From Verrucomicrobiales bacterium (GTDB lineage: Bacteria; Verrucomicrobiota; Verrucomicrobiia; Limisphaerales; J093), in contig JABTUJ010000041.1 of NCBI GenBank assembly GCA_015075445.1, positions 1-64,000 of the forward strand: DNA of 64,000 bases, written 5' to 3'. Positions 1-7,062 of the stretch are shown piece by piece. The stretch's first letter is position 1; every line of letters begins with the position of its first letter. A program made the position numbers and the translations under genes. The notes beneath the pieces are model-generated. The model made no database searches. It was given only the letters and a program-made list of their open reading frames with translations, and was not told where the DNA came from.

Positions 1-1
1 T

Positions 2-532
2 CGCACGACCGGACCCGAGATCTGGGAACAGACCCACGGGCAAGTCACGGCGTTCGTTTCAGCCGTGGGCACCGGCGGCACCCTCGCGGGCACGACCACG
101 TACCTGAAAGAGCGCAACCCGCAGATCGTATCCGTTTGCGCCGATCCCTACGGGGCGGCGATGTGGTCCTGGTTCACCCAGGGGAACCTCGACACCAACG
201 ACGGCGACTCCCATGCCGAGGGCATCGGCCAGATGCGCGTGACGAAGAACCTCGAGGGCCTGAAGGTGGATCAGGCCTATCGCATCGAAGACCAGCTCGC
301 GCTCAGCATCGTCTATCAGCTCTTGCGCGAGGAAGGGCTTTTCCTGGGGCTCTCGTCCGGCATCAACGTCGGCGGGGCCGTCCGCCTGGCGAAGGAGCGC
401 GGCCCGGGGCAGACCATCGTGACAATCCTTTGCGACTCGGGGCACAAGTACCAGTCCAAGCTCTTCAACCCGGACTGGCTGGCCGCCCACGGACTCGACC
501 CGAGTCGGACCATCGAGTCCGTGCTGGACTGA
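2..532 (+). CDS. cysK: Cysteine synthase (O-acetylserine sulfhydrylase), 3' part
   Basis: PLP-dependent beta-replacement enzyme that makes cysteine from O-acetylserine and sulfide in the cytoplasm. The 5' end is outside the window; about 176 residues are open from base 2 to TGA 530-532. Visible family marks are the glycine loop VGTGGTLAG near visible residue 22, which binds the PLP phosphate, the GLSSGIN segment near residue 120, which contacts the pyridine nitrogen in this fold, and the C-terminal CDSGHKYQSKLFN block typical of CysK. Cystathionine beta-synthase is possible but less likely, because there is no CBS extension after the catalytic domain. The DUF2292 gene 2 kb downstream belongs to a family often found near sulfur-assimilation genes. 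Confidence 0.9.
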   Translation, partial: RTTGPEIWEQTHGQVTAFVSAVGTGGTLAGTTTYLKERNPQIVSVCADPYGAAMWSWFTQGNLDTNDGDSHAEGIGQMRVTKNLEGLKVDQAYRIEDQLALSIVYQLLREEGLFLGLSSGINVGGAVRLAKERGPGQTIVTILCDSGHKYQSKLFNPDWLAAHGLDPSRTIESVLD

Positions 533-698
533 CCTTCCGGGAACGCTCGAGCCGGTCGGCTGTCAGTTCACCGTCCCGCCGACTCGCCTGCGCCCCTTGG
601 ATTACCAACGCAGGCTGGGTATCCACCACCGTTTCCAACTCCAGTCTCGCCCCGTTCTATCGCTTCCGCCGTCATTGACGCCCGTCCGTCGCGCGGGA

Positions 699-1145
699 CT
701 ACAGCCGGATCAGCTTCAGCCCCGCCGCCGCCGCGAGCCGCTGCTGCCGTTCGTCGAAGGTGAGGAAGCGTCGGAGCCGCAGCTCGAGGGCGCACGCCAC
801 GTGGAGGACGTCCAGTGCCCGGGTACCCAGCGTCGGCGTGTGGCTCCGGCTCAATTCGGTTGCCCGGTTCAAGGCCGCACGCCAGAGGATGTCCGCCTGC
901 TGCAGGCATCCCTGGGTGAAATCCGCGTCGAGATCGCCCAAGGCCTCGGCGAGGCCCGCATCGTCAAGGTGCCCCAGGAACCGGACACGGCAGATCGCAT
1001 TGGTAATCTCGGTGCGACCGTGATGCGTCACCGGAAGCGCCCCACCAACCCTGGCCCGCCAGGCAGCCATTTCCTTCGATCCAGCGGCGTGGATGTACAG
1101 CCGCGCGAGCGCGCTCGGATCCGCGTAGACCTCCTCAGCGGTCAC
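699..1145 (-). CDS. PIN-domain toxin (VapC-like ribonuclease)
   Basis: 148-residue PIN-domain protein, the usual length for a VapC-type toxin; such toxins cleave RNA (often tRNA or rRNA) with a Mg-bound acidic cluster. The acidic residues are present in the expected order: D9 (YADPSAL), E46 (RTEITNAI), D112 (LDVLHVACA) and D131 (LTFDERQ). The start is taken as GTG 1145-1143, which gives a compact PIN domain and overlaps the antitoxin stop by 11 bp; an upstream extension would be low-complexity shadow. The pair reads antitoxin then toxin on the reverse strand, the normal order for translational coupling. It looks intact. The RNA target cannot be read from sequence. Confidence 0.85.
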   Translation of the reverse strand: MTAEEVYADPSALARLYIHAAGSKEMAAWRARVGGALPVTHHGRTEITNAICRVRFLGHLDDAGLAEALGDLDADFTQGCLQQADILWRAALNRATELSRSHTPTLGTRALDVLHVACALELRLRRFLTFDERQQRLAAAAGLKLIRL

Positions 1146-1389
1146 CGCGTTCCTCCTCCCAAAGCCGGCGCGTCTCGGCCTCGGACAACCCGGTGGGCTG
1201 GCGCTGCCGCAGGCGGGCGTAGTAGTCGGGCAGTGGGGCGCTGGCGACCGCCCGGCGCGGCAGAGGCTGGAGCATGTAGGCGGGCTCACCGTGGTCGGTG
1301 ATCACGACGCTCCCGTGTTGTTCGAGCTTTCGCTTGACCGAGCGGAAGTCGGTCCGGAGCTCCCGAATGGTTGCCGTTGGACTTTCCAT
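1135..1389 (-). CDS. Phd/YefM-type antitoxin
   Basis: 84-residue antitoxin of the prevent-host-death/YefM fold. The N-terminal half (TIRELRTDFRSVKRKLEQHG) followed by VVITDHGEPAYML is the DNA-binding, dimerising domain with the conserved strand-turn; the charged C-terminal tail ending WEEERGDR would wrap the toxin. It is translated just before the PIN toxin and overlaps it by 11 bp. The ATG at 1389 is immediately preceded by a 24-bp inverted repeat and has no Shine-Dalgarno site, so the mRNA may be leaderless or nearly so. Autorepression through that palindrome is the expected mode for the family. Confidence 0.85.
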   Translation of the reverse strand: MESPTATIRELRTDFRSVKRKLEQHGSVVITDHGEPAYMLQPLPRRAVASAPLPDYYARLRQRQPTGLSEAETRRLWEEERGDR

Positions 1390-1413
1390 CTGTGAAACGT
1401 GCGTGTTTCACAG
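1390..1413. promoter_or_regulatory. Palindromic operator of the toxin-antitoxin pair
   Basis: Perfect 9-bp inverted repeat (CTGTGAAAC / GTTTCACAG) with a 6-nt spacer, abutting the antitoxin ATG. A TATACT hexamer, a good -10 box, lies just upstream on the reverse strand (1412-1417), so bound antitoxin would sit over the transcription start. No convincing -35 is seen. The operator role is inferred from position and symmetry. Confidence 0.65.
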
Positions 1414-1720
1414 TATACAGTCAAGCCATCGTCCCGAGGCAGCGCAGCTCACGGTCTTGCAGTGTTCAACGGCGGATCCAGGGACAGAACCGGCGCCCGC
1501 GGTCGCCGACTGCCGCCGCGGGGTCTGGCTCGCCGCCGTCTCGCTGGTTCACCCCAGCGCATGGCCCATGCCTTTGCCCCCATTCCATGATCAGGCCGGG
1601 CGGCACTTCGGCGGAATGCGGGGCGCCGCGCCCATCGAGGTCCGCTTTCCGCCGGCAACGGGCCGCGCCAGAAAGCCAGGGAGGCCGCGGCGTCGGTGGT
1701 TCATCCCTCGTCAAGAATTC
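1414..1720. other. Intergenic, no gene seen
   Basis: Between the antitoxin promoter and the DUF6088 remnant. Open frames here are arginine-, proline- and serine-rich on both strands with no recognisable domain. The stretch holds the antitoxin promoter at its left edge and nothing else I can support. Confidence 0.5.
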
Positions 1721-2025
1721 ATGGGCAAGCACGCAGACTCGGTGGACCAGCATGTCCTTCGTCGGATCGTCGCCAATGGAGAGGGATGGGTCTTCACCCC
1801 TTCTGATGTACAGGAACTCGGCTGTAGCACCGCCGTGGACCTCGCCCCGGCGCCTTCACCGATGGCCGTTCTCGCCGCGTCAGATTGGGTCATTCAGGCA
1901 CTGCGGTGGCTGGGGCGTGGCCACGTGGACGACCAGACCTGCGCGTTGCTCGCCAGAACGGTTGACGGACGAGGACAAACGCCACGCCGCGGATCCGGCG
2001 TGCCCGCGCGCGCGGCGTTCGACGA
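1721..2025 (+). pseudogene. DUF6088 (AbiEi-like antitoxin) remnant
   Basis: Decayed gene of the DUF6088 group, winged-helix antitoxins related to AbiEi that pair with an AbiEii-type nucleotidyltransferase toxin. From ATG 1721 one frame reads VLRRIVANGEGWVFTPSDVQELG, the N-terminal winged helix. The match then moves to other frames (RRLHR, then DGRSRRV). Later the original frame gives VIQALRWLGRGHVDDQTCALLA and a third frame gives LTDEDKR, both from the family's C-terminal region. The middle of the protein, with the GLYDYP-type motif, is missing. At least two frameshifts and an internal deletion make this non-functional. The partner toxin was not found in the 470 bp that follow. Family recognition is from motif memory, not a search. 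Confidence 0.65.
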
Positions 2026-2493
2026 GAACCTGACGCACTACATCGGATCATCCCGCCGACACCCGCGACTTGGCCGACGTGCGCCTGAATCCCTGGTGGT
2101 ATCCGCACGACTCGCTCCACACCCCCGCCAACGACGGCACCGGCGGCCCTTCACCCTCGGCGGCGTCATCCACAACAGCCGCAGCTTCGGCTTCACGGGC
2201 TGGATCGCTGGCGTGGCGGTGTTCAATCCGGCTGACCCACGCGGCTGTTTCCGGGCCCCCACCGAAAAAGAAACGAAAAACCCATGACGCCCGGCAGACA
2301 CGGTCGTAAATACTACTCACATGATCGCTATTGAGCGTGACGCGGCATTGATCTGGAACCCATAGAACCCTGTTCATATACTGATCGTTGATGATTTGTC
2401 GCGCATGGGCTCGATTCACTTTGCCGCTAATCTCTACTAAAGTGGTATTTGTTCATCGGCACGCGAAACTCGCCAGCCACCCCATCCCGACCC
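2026..2493. other. Intergenic, possible eroded coding DNA
   Basis: No intact gene. Frames around 2040-2290 contain short protein-like strings (LADVRLNPWWYPHD in one, GGVIHNSRSFGFTGWIAGV in another) that could be leftovers of a gene following the DUF6088 remnant, but I cannot name it. Bases 2290-2450 are clearly more AT-rich than the surroundings and probably hold the promoter of the DUF2292 gene. Confidence 0.4.
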
Positions 2494-2745
2494 ATGAGCG
2501 CCTGCACCCTGCACCAGCCGGGACCCGGTTCCGAACCTCCCTGCGGGACCTCGTGGATCGAAATCGTCCAGCGTTACGTGTCCTCCCTGCGCTTCGGTGT
2601 GGTCGAGATCGTGGTCCACGAAGGACGGGTCACGCAGATTGAGCGGACCGAGCGGTTCCGTCTCGACAACCGGACGTCTCCGCCGGCGAGTGCCGCCGTC
2701 ACGATCTGCCGCGTCATCCGAGTGACACGTCGGCGGCTGTTCTGA
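2494..2745 (+). CDS. DUF2292 (YezD-family) small protein
   Basis: 83-residue protein from ATG 2494 (an in-frame start at 2449 would add 15 residues). The core WIEIVQRYVSSLRFGVVEIV followed by VHEGRVTQIERTERFRL is the DUF2292/YezD signature, a short domain of unknown biochemical role. Members are commonly encoded with sulfate or sulfonate transport and assimilation genes, which agrees with the cysteine synthase at the left edge, although 2 kb of decayed DNA separates them. The C-terminal third (after about residue 60) is basic and not part of the domain. No membrane segment or signal peptide. Confidence 0.75.
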   Translation: MSACTLHQPGPGSEPPCGTSWIEIVQRYVSSLRFGVVEIVVHEGRVTQIERTERFRLDNRTSPPASAAVTICRVIRVTRRRLF

Positions 2746-2854
2746 CCAGCAGAACCAGGATCATCCCATCCCGCCATGACTCGAACGCTCGACCCTCGCT
2801 TCGCGGCCATCCGGTGCGGGCCCGCGCACCGGTCGCTCTCCGGTTCAACGCCCG

Positions 2855-3595
2855 TTGGACGAACGGCCTGAGTTCGTCCGCCCTCCTAGCGTCGAGCCTC
2901 AGGAGCTTCGAGCGGACGGCGAACGCGTGGAACTCCGCCGCTATCTGCACGTAGGTCCGTACGACGGCGACAATCCGATCCGGCTGGGGGTGTTTGCGGG
3001 GATTCACGGTGACGAACCGGCCGGGTCATATGCCGTGCGGCGCTTCATCCACCTGCTCGAAGACTATCCCGAGGTGGCGCGCGGTTATTGTCTGTTCTTC
3101 TACCCCGTGGTGAATCCGACCGGGTTCGCACGGGGCACGCGCAAGTCGTGGCGCGGGCGCGACCTGAACCGCGAGTTCTGGCGCGGTTCGGCGGAGCCCG
3201 AGGTGAAGTTGCTGGAGCAGGAGCTGCGCGAGCAGGCCTTTCACGGGATCATCTCGCTGCACAGCGACGACACCAGCGACGGGCTGTACGGTTTCGTGGC
3301 GGGCGCCACCTTGACCGAGCATCTGCTGCGACCGGCCCTGGAGGCGGCCTCGGCCGTCTTGCCACGGAACGAGCGACCGCACATTGACGGCTTTCCTGCC
3401 CGGGCGGGGATACTGCACCGGGGGTATGAGGGCGTCCTCGGCGCGCCACCGACGCAGCGGCCGCGCCCGTTCGAACTGGTGTTTGAAACGCCGCAAGCCG
3501 CGCCGCAGTTCCTGCAGGAGCAGGCCCTGCTGATCGCACTGGCCGCCATCCTGCGCGAGTACCGCAAGCTGCTTGGCTACGCTCCCAATCTATGA
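2855..3595 (+). CDS. M14-family zinc carboxypeptidase / AstE-AspA-like deacylase
   Basis: 246-residue metallohydrolase of the succinylglutamate desuccinylase/aspartoacylase branch of clan MC. Zinc ligands are visible as GIHGDEPAG (His and Glu, about residue 50) and the later SLHSDD histidine (about residue 130). DLNREFW (about residue 105) supplies the substrate-binding Asn-Arg, and the C-terminal LVFETP carries the catalytic glutamate. Family members remove an acyl or amino-acid group from small amides or peptides; the exact substrate is unknown. The first available start in this frame is TTG 2855; a later GTG near 2926 is possible. No signal peptide, so probably cytoplasmic. It stands alone. 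Confidence 0.85.
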   Translation: MDERPEFVRPPSVEPQELRADGERVELRRYLHVGPYDGDNPIRLGVFAGIHGDEPAGSYAVRRFIHLLEDYPEVARGYCLFFYPVVNPTGFARGTRKSWRGRDLNREFWRGSAEPEVKLLEQELREQAFHGIISLHSDDTSDGLYGFVAGATLTEHLLRPALEAASAVLPRNERPHIDGFPARAGILHRGYEGVLGAPPTQRPRPFELVFETPQAAPQFLQEQALLIALAAILREYRKLLGYAPNL

Positions 3596-4187
3596 TCAGA
3601 CCACCTCGTCCGCACTCCGCAGAGTTGAACCCGCCCTCGTCAGACTATCCCCGGACGCCAGACTGCTTGGCGATTGTTCGGCAATGGGACTTTCTGCGAC
3701 TTGCTGGCAAACACTGGAACATGGGAGAAGCGCCCGCGCCCCCCGCACCGGCACAGCACCTTGACACCTCGCATCCGTGGGAAGCGCAACATGCCGGCGA
3801 GTGCGAGGTGCCGAATCCCACGGGCGACCGGCAAAGGCTGGGAAGATCCGGGAGGCCTGCCCTCGACGCCGCCCCCGGTCGGGACCTCGAGCGGGACCAC
3901 CGCCGTGCATCGTCGCCAGTCTCGCCCGGCGGAAATCCCGCCGGCTGGATCCATGCCCCGCCACCTCGAGGACTGCGGCGCCGGTCGTCGTCCACGAGCC
4001 TGAGACGGGATTGCGGCCCGTCATGACCCAGAAACCGCCCCCATTGCATGACAGAACATGACGCCAGGGGTTCGGAAAGGTTCGGTTTTGCGCCTTCTCG
4101 ACCTCCCGTAGTCGCTTCCGGCAAATTGAGATTTCGCCCAATGTTTACGCGGTCAAACCGAACATTTGCGAAAGTCGGTGTTCGCCA
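3596..4187. other. Intergenic, no gene seen
   Basis: About 590 bp with no supported gene. Overlapping frames on both strands are low-complexity (Arg/Pro/Ser/Gly) and lack domains. The right part (about 4060-4180) is more AT-rich and precedes the tRNA-His fragment. Confidence 0.5.
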
Positions 4188-4219
4188 TCGGGTGGATTCA
4201 AATCCCGTCAGTCACCCCA
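4188..4219 (+). other. tRNA-His 3'-end fragment (likely att scar)
   Basis: The sequence ends CAGTCAC-C-CCA, that is, a 7-nt acceptor 3' strand, a C discriminator (diagnostic for tRNA-His) and an encoded CCA, preceded by a T-loop TTCAAAT and a partly paired T stem. The matching 5' half (expected to start with GTGACTG) is absent from the 80 bases upstream, so this is not a working tRNA. Duplicated tRNA 3' ends are the usual product of integrase-mediated insertion, so this is probably one end of a former genomic island. Confidence 0.55.
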
Positions 4220-4313
4220 GCCAAAAGCAAGCTGCAACACAAGGGGTGGCAGCGAACCAAGCGCGCAATCGTCAAGGTTTGACGATCTTTGTCGGCAACC
4301 GGATTTTCCCTGC

Positions 4314-4586
4314 ATGGCTGCCAAGACGCGCAACATTTCCCTGCCGCCCGAATTGGACCGCTTCATCGAGCAACGAGTCCCGTCCGGCCTCTACGGCAAC
4401 GCCAGCGACGTGATCCGCGCCGGCTTGCGCGCCCTGTCCCGCGAAGAAATGGGGACCAGCCTCAAACGCTTCAAGGAAGTCATGGCCCGCCTGCCGCAAG
4501 ACCCCCTGACGCCCGACGAGGCACAGGACACTGAAGCCCGCATCCGCGCCCGTCGCGCGGCGGAAGCCCGTAAGGCCGGGAAGTGA
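4314..4586 (+). CDS. parD: ParD-family antitoxin
   Basis: 90-residue ribbon-helix-helix antitoxin. The N-terminus RNISLPPELDRFIEQRV is the DNA-binding strand and first helix; GLYGNASDVIRAGLRAL is the second helix that completes the fold, and the acidic-basic tail (EAQDTEARIRARRAAEARKAGK) would bind the toxin. Length and layout match ParD. Its stop overlaps the GTG start of a PIN-domain toxin remnant (GTGA), so it was once the first gene of a two-gene operon. ParD normally pairs with a ParE-type toxin; here the neighbour is a PIN fragment, so either a mixed pairing existed or the family label is loose. The antitoxin itself looks intact. Confidence 0.8.
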   Translation: MAAKTRNISLPPELDRFIEQRVPSGLYGNASDVIRAGLRALSREEMGTSLKRFKEVMARLPQDPLTPDEAQDTEARIRARRAAEARKAGK

Positions 4587-4735
4587 TTCCCGCCGTGCTG
4601 GACTGCGGCGTGCTGGTGTCAGCCATCGGGTGGGGTGGCCATCCACGCGCCTGCCTGCAACTCGCGGCCAGCGGCCAAGTGCGCCGCTGCGTGACGCCGG
4701 ACGTGTGGGCGGAGTCCTGGCCCCTGTCCGCCTGA
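4583..4735 (+). pseudogene. Truncated PIN-domain toxin
   Basis: Fifty codons from GTG 4583, overlapping the ParD stop by 4 bp. VLDCGVLVSAIGWGGHPRACL followed by a TPDVWAE segment is the first third of a PIN-domain (PilT N-terminus) protein, including the first catalytic Asp. The frame then ends abruptly (WPLSA, TGA 4733-4735) where about 80 further residues carrying the other acidic ligands should follow. The toxin is therefore almost certainly dead, leaving an orphan antitoxin. In most relatives the residue after the Asp is Thr-Asn; here it is Cys-Gly, a second sign of decay. Confidence 0.65.
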
Positions 4736-4907
4736 CTGCAAGACCCGGAGTGCGCATCGGTGAGCTTTTCCGACATTTGGCCATTCTCGGAGAGAACACC
4801 ACTTCACCCCCTATTCATGCGACTTTCGGGCTGCTTTCGCGCAGCGTCTCGCAAGGGCCGGACCGGGCCGCGGGAATTGGCTTGCTCGCGCGCGGGGCAC
4901 CGTCAGG

Positions 4908-5810
4908 TTGTCGGGGGTGTCGGCTGCACGGCAAGGCATTCTGTGGGCCGTGGGCGCCTATGGTCTGTGGGGCGTCCTGCCGGTTTATTGGAAGGCATTG
5001 CAGAGCGTGCCGGCGCCCCAGATTCTGGCCCATCGCATCCTGTGGTCGTTCGTGCTGCTCGGCGCGCTGATGTTCCTGCGCCGGGAATGGCGCGAGCTGC
5101 GGAGTACGACGAACGGGCGGACGCTCGGCATTTACGGCATCGCGGCCACCGTGTTGTCGGTGAACTGGCTGACGTACATCTGGGCGGTGAATGCCGGTCG
5201 GATCGTCGAGACCAGCCTGGGGTACTTCATCAATCCGCTGGTGAGCGTCCTGCTGGGGGTCGTGTGTCTGCGGGAGCGGTTGCGTCGGGCGCAGTGGCTG
5301 GCGGTGGGGGTGGCGGCTCTCGGGGTGAGCTATCTGACGTGGCGCCATGGCACCGTGCCCTGGGTGGCGCTGGTGTTGGCCGGCAGTTTCGCGCTGTACG
5401 GGTTTCTCAAGAAACAGGCGCCGTTGGGGGCGCTGCACGGCTTGACGCTCGAGACGGCGATGCTCTGGGTGCCCGCGGTGGCGTTCCTGGGCTGGCAGGA
5501 GGCGCAGGGGGTCGGCCGGCTGGGCCACAGCATGCTGGTGACCAATCTGCTGCTCGTGCTGACCGGGTTGGTGACCGCGACGCCGCTGCTCCTGTTCGCG
5601 GCGGCCGCCCGGCGGATCAGCCTCTCGACCATTGGCCTGCTGCAATACCTGGCGCCCACGTGCCAGCTCGCCATTGGCGTCTGGGTCTATCGGGAGCCGT
5701 TCGACCGGGCCCGTCTCGTCGGGTTCATGCTGATCTGGACCGCCCTGGCCCTGTACACCCTCGAGGGCTTGTGGCGAAGGCGCGGGGCGGGAACCGACAC
5801 TTCTGGATGA
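4908..5810 (+). CDS. rarD: RarD-type EamA permease
   Basis: 300-residue integral membrane protein of the drug/metabolite transporter superfamily, RarD subgroup. The opening GILWAVGAYGLWGVLPVYWKAL, the LAHRILWS block (about residue 45) and NWLTYIWAVNAGRIVETSLGYFINPL (about 85-110) are characteristic RarD motifs; about ten hydrophobic segments follow to the end. RarD is linked to chloramphenicol sensitivity in gamma-proteobacteria, but the natural substrate is unknown. The start is TTG 4908 or GTG 4917, both just ahead of the first membrane segment. It lies downstream of the decayed toxin gene and converges on the ABC operon. Confidence 0.88.
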   Translation: MSGVSAARQGILWAVGAYGLWGVLPVYWKALQSVPAPQILAHRILWSFVLLGALMFLRREWRELRSTTNGRTLGIYGIAATVLSVNWLTYIWAVNAGRIVETSLGYFINPLVSVLLGVVCLRERLRRAQWLAVGVAALGVSYLTWRHGTVPWVALVLAGSFALYGFLKKQAPLGALHGLTLETAMLWVPAVAFLGWQEAQGVGRLGHSMLVTNLLLVLTGLVTATPLLLFAAAARRISLSTIGLLQYLAPTCQLAIGVWVYREPFDRARLVGFMLIWTALALYTLEGLWRRRGAGTDTSG

Positions 5811-5928
5811 AGAACCACGCACCCGAGCAGGTGTGCACAGAGGCTCACGAAGAGCTGGGCGGGTCTTTGTTACGTTTGTTGCCTTCTGTGACAAGGCCTC
5901 CGCTTGGCGATGTCCGCACGCACCGCGG

Positions 5929-7062
5929 TCAGAGGCGGAAGCAGCGGGCGGCGAGCAGATGGGCGGCCAGGCCAAAGACGGTGAGAATGCCGAGCGGCTG
6001 GATCACCGCCCCGAAACCGCTGCCGAAGCTGATGAGTTGGTGCAGCGCTTCCAGAGCCCAGCCGCTGGGCAACAGGTGGGCGATGACCTTGAGCGGGGCG
6101 GGCGCGATCTCGAGCGGCCACCAGCAGCCGCCGAGCGCGGCGAGCAGCAACGACACCAGGATGCACACGCCCACCACCTTGTCGTCGGCGCGGATCACCG
6201 ATGCGAAGAAGACGCCGAGCGAAGCCGCCACCCAGGAGTACACCGCCAGGACGGTGAGGATGGCCGGCAGGTTGGCCCCCAAGGGCACGCCGAACAGCAG
6301 ACGCCCCGCCGCGAGGAACACGCCCACCTGGACCAGTCCCAGCAGGACCAGACCGTAGATCTTGCCGCCTACGAGTTGCCGCCGCGTGATCGGCAGCGCC
6401 GCCAGCCGACGCAGCACGCCGCGGTTCCGCTCAGCGGCGACCGAGGCCCCGCCGAACACGAGCAGGTTCATCATCACGTACATGACGATGTTGCCGGGCA
6501 ACGAGAAGCTGAAGCCGGTGGGCATGGGCTTGCGCCCGGCGAACCGGGCGTCGAGCACCACGGTTGCCGGGACCGCCTGCGCCTGGCGCAGCAAGGTTTC
6601 GTCCAGCGCCCCGCCTGCGCCAGCCCGCGTGGCCGCCGCGACCAGATGCGAGTTCATGGCGAGGACGGCGCGGAGCAGGCGCAACTCAACCAGCGCACCT
6701 TGGCCGGAAAGCTGGGTCTCGATGTCGAAGAAGCCGACGCTGGCCGGTTCGCCCGCAACCACCCGGCGGGTGAAATCCGCCGGGATGCGCAGGCCGCGTT
6801 CGGCGTCCCCGGCCTGCTCGGGCGCCCGGGTGCGCAGGCCTTGGGCGCCGAGTTCCTCGAGGAACACCGCGCCGACAAAGCCGGGATCCTGATTGTCGAG
6901 GAGAACCTCGGGGCGCGGGTTGGCCGGGTCGCCGGGTCCGCGGTTGGCGAAGCCCATGAAGTAGATGAAGAGCAGCGGCATGGCGAAGAGCCAGACATAC
7001 GCCACCCGGCTGCGCAGCAGGCGCCGGATGTCCTGGTGGCCCACGAAGAGCAGATGCCTCAT
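5929..7062 (-). CDS. ABC-2 type exporter permease (second of two)
   Basis: 377-residue ABC-2 permease. One N-terminal membrane segment (VAYVWLFAMPLLFIYFMGF, about residues 20-40) is followed by an extracytoplasmic domain of about 150 residues. Five further hydrophobic segments begin near NIVMYVMMNLLVFGGASVAAE, then a loop (RNRGVLRRLAALPITR) usual for the family before the second membrane helix. It is the last gene of a reverse-strand operon: ATG 7062 overlaps the stop of the upstream permease by 4 bp. With the ATPase at 8346-9320 it forms an exporter resembling YbhFSR or DrrAB systems; the cargo cannot be told from sequence. Confidence 0.85.
   Translation of the reverse strand: MRHLLFVGHQDIRRLLRSRVAYVWLFAMPLLFIYFMGFANRGPGDPANPRPEVLLDNQDPGFVGAVFLEELGAQGLRTRAPEQAGDAERGLRIPADFTRRVVAGEPASVGFFDIETQLSGQGALVELRLLRAVLAMNSHLVAAATRAGAGGALDETLLRQAQAVPATVVLDARFAGRKPMPTGFSFSLPGNIVMYVMMNLLVFGGASVAAERNRGVLRRLAALPITRRQLVGGKIYGLVLLGLVQVGVFLAAGRLLFGVPLGANLPAILTVLAVYSWVAASLGVFFASVIRADDKVVGVCILVSLLLAALGGCWWPLEIAPAPLKVIAHLLPSGWALEALHQLISFGSGFGAVIQPLGILTVFGLAAHLLAARCFRL

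Noticed and set aside
1298..2287. A 329-residue forward frame
   Set aside because: Composition is Arg/Pro/Ser-rich and the recognisable DUF6088 blocks within it shift frame, so it is not a single gene.
4141..4219. Intact tRNA-His
   Set aside because: No matching acceptor 5' strand, D arm or anticodon arm precedes the 3' end; only the last 30 or so bases are tRNA-like.
5811..5928. Terminator between the convergent rarD and ABC genes
   Set aside because: Some short T runs occur, but no stem with enough pairing was found.
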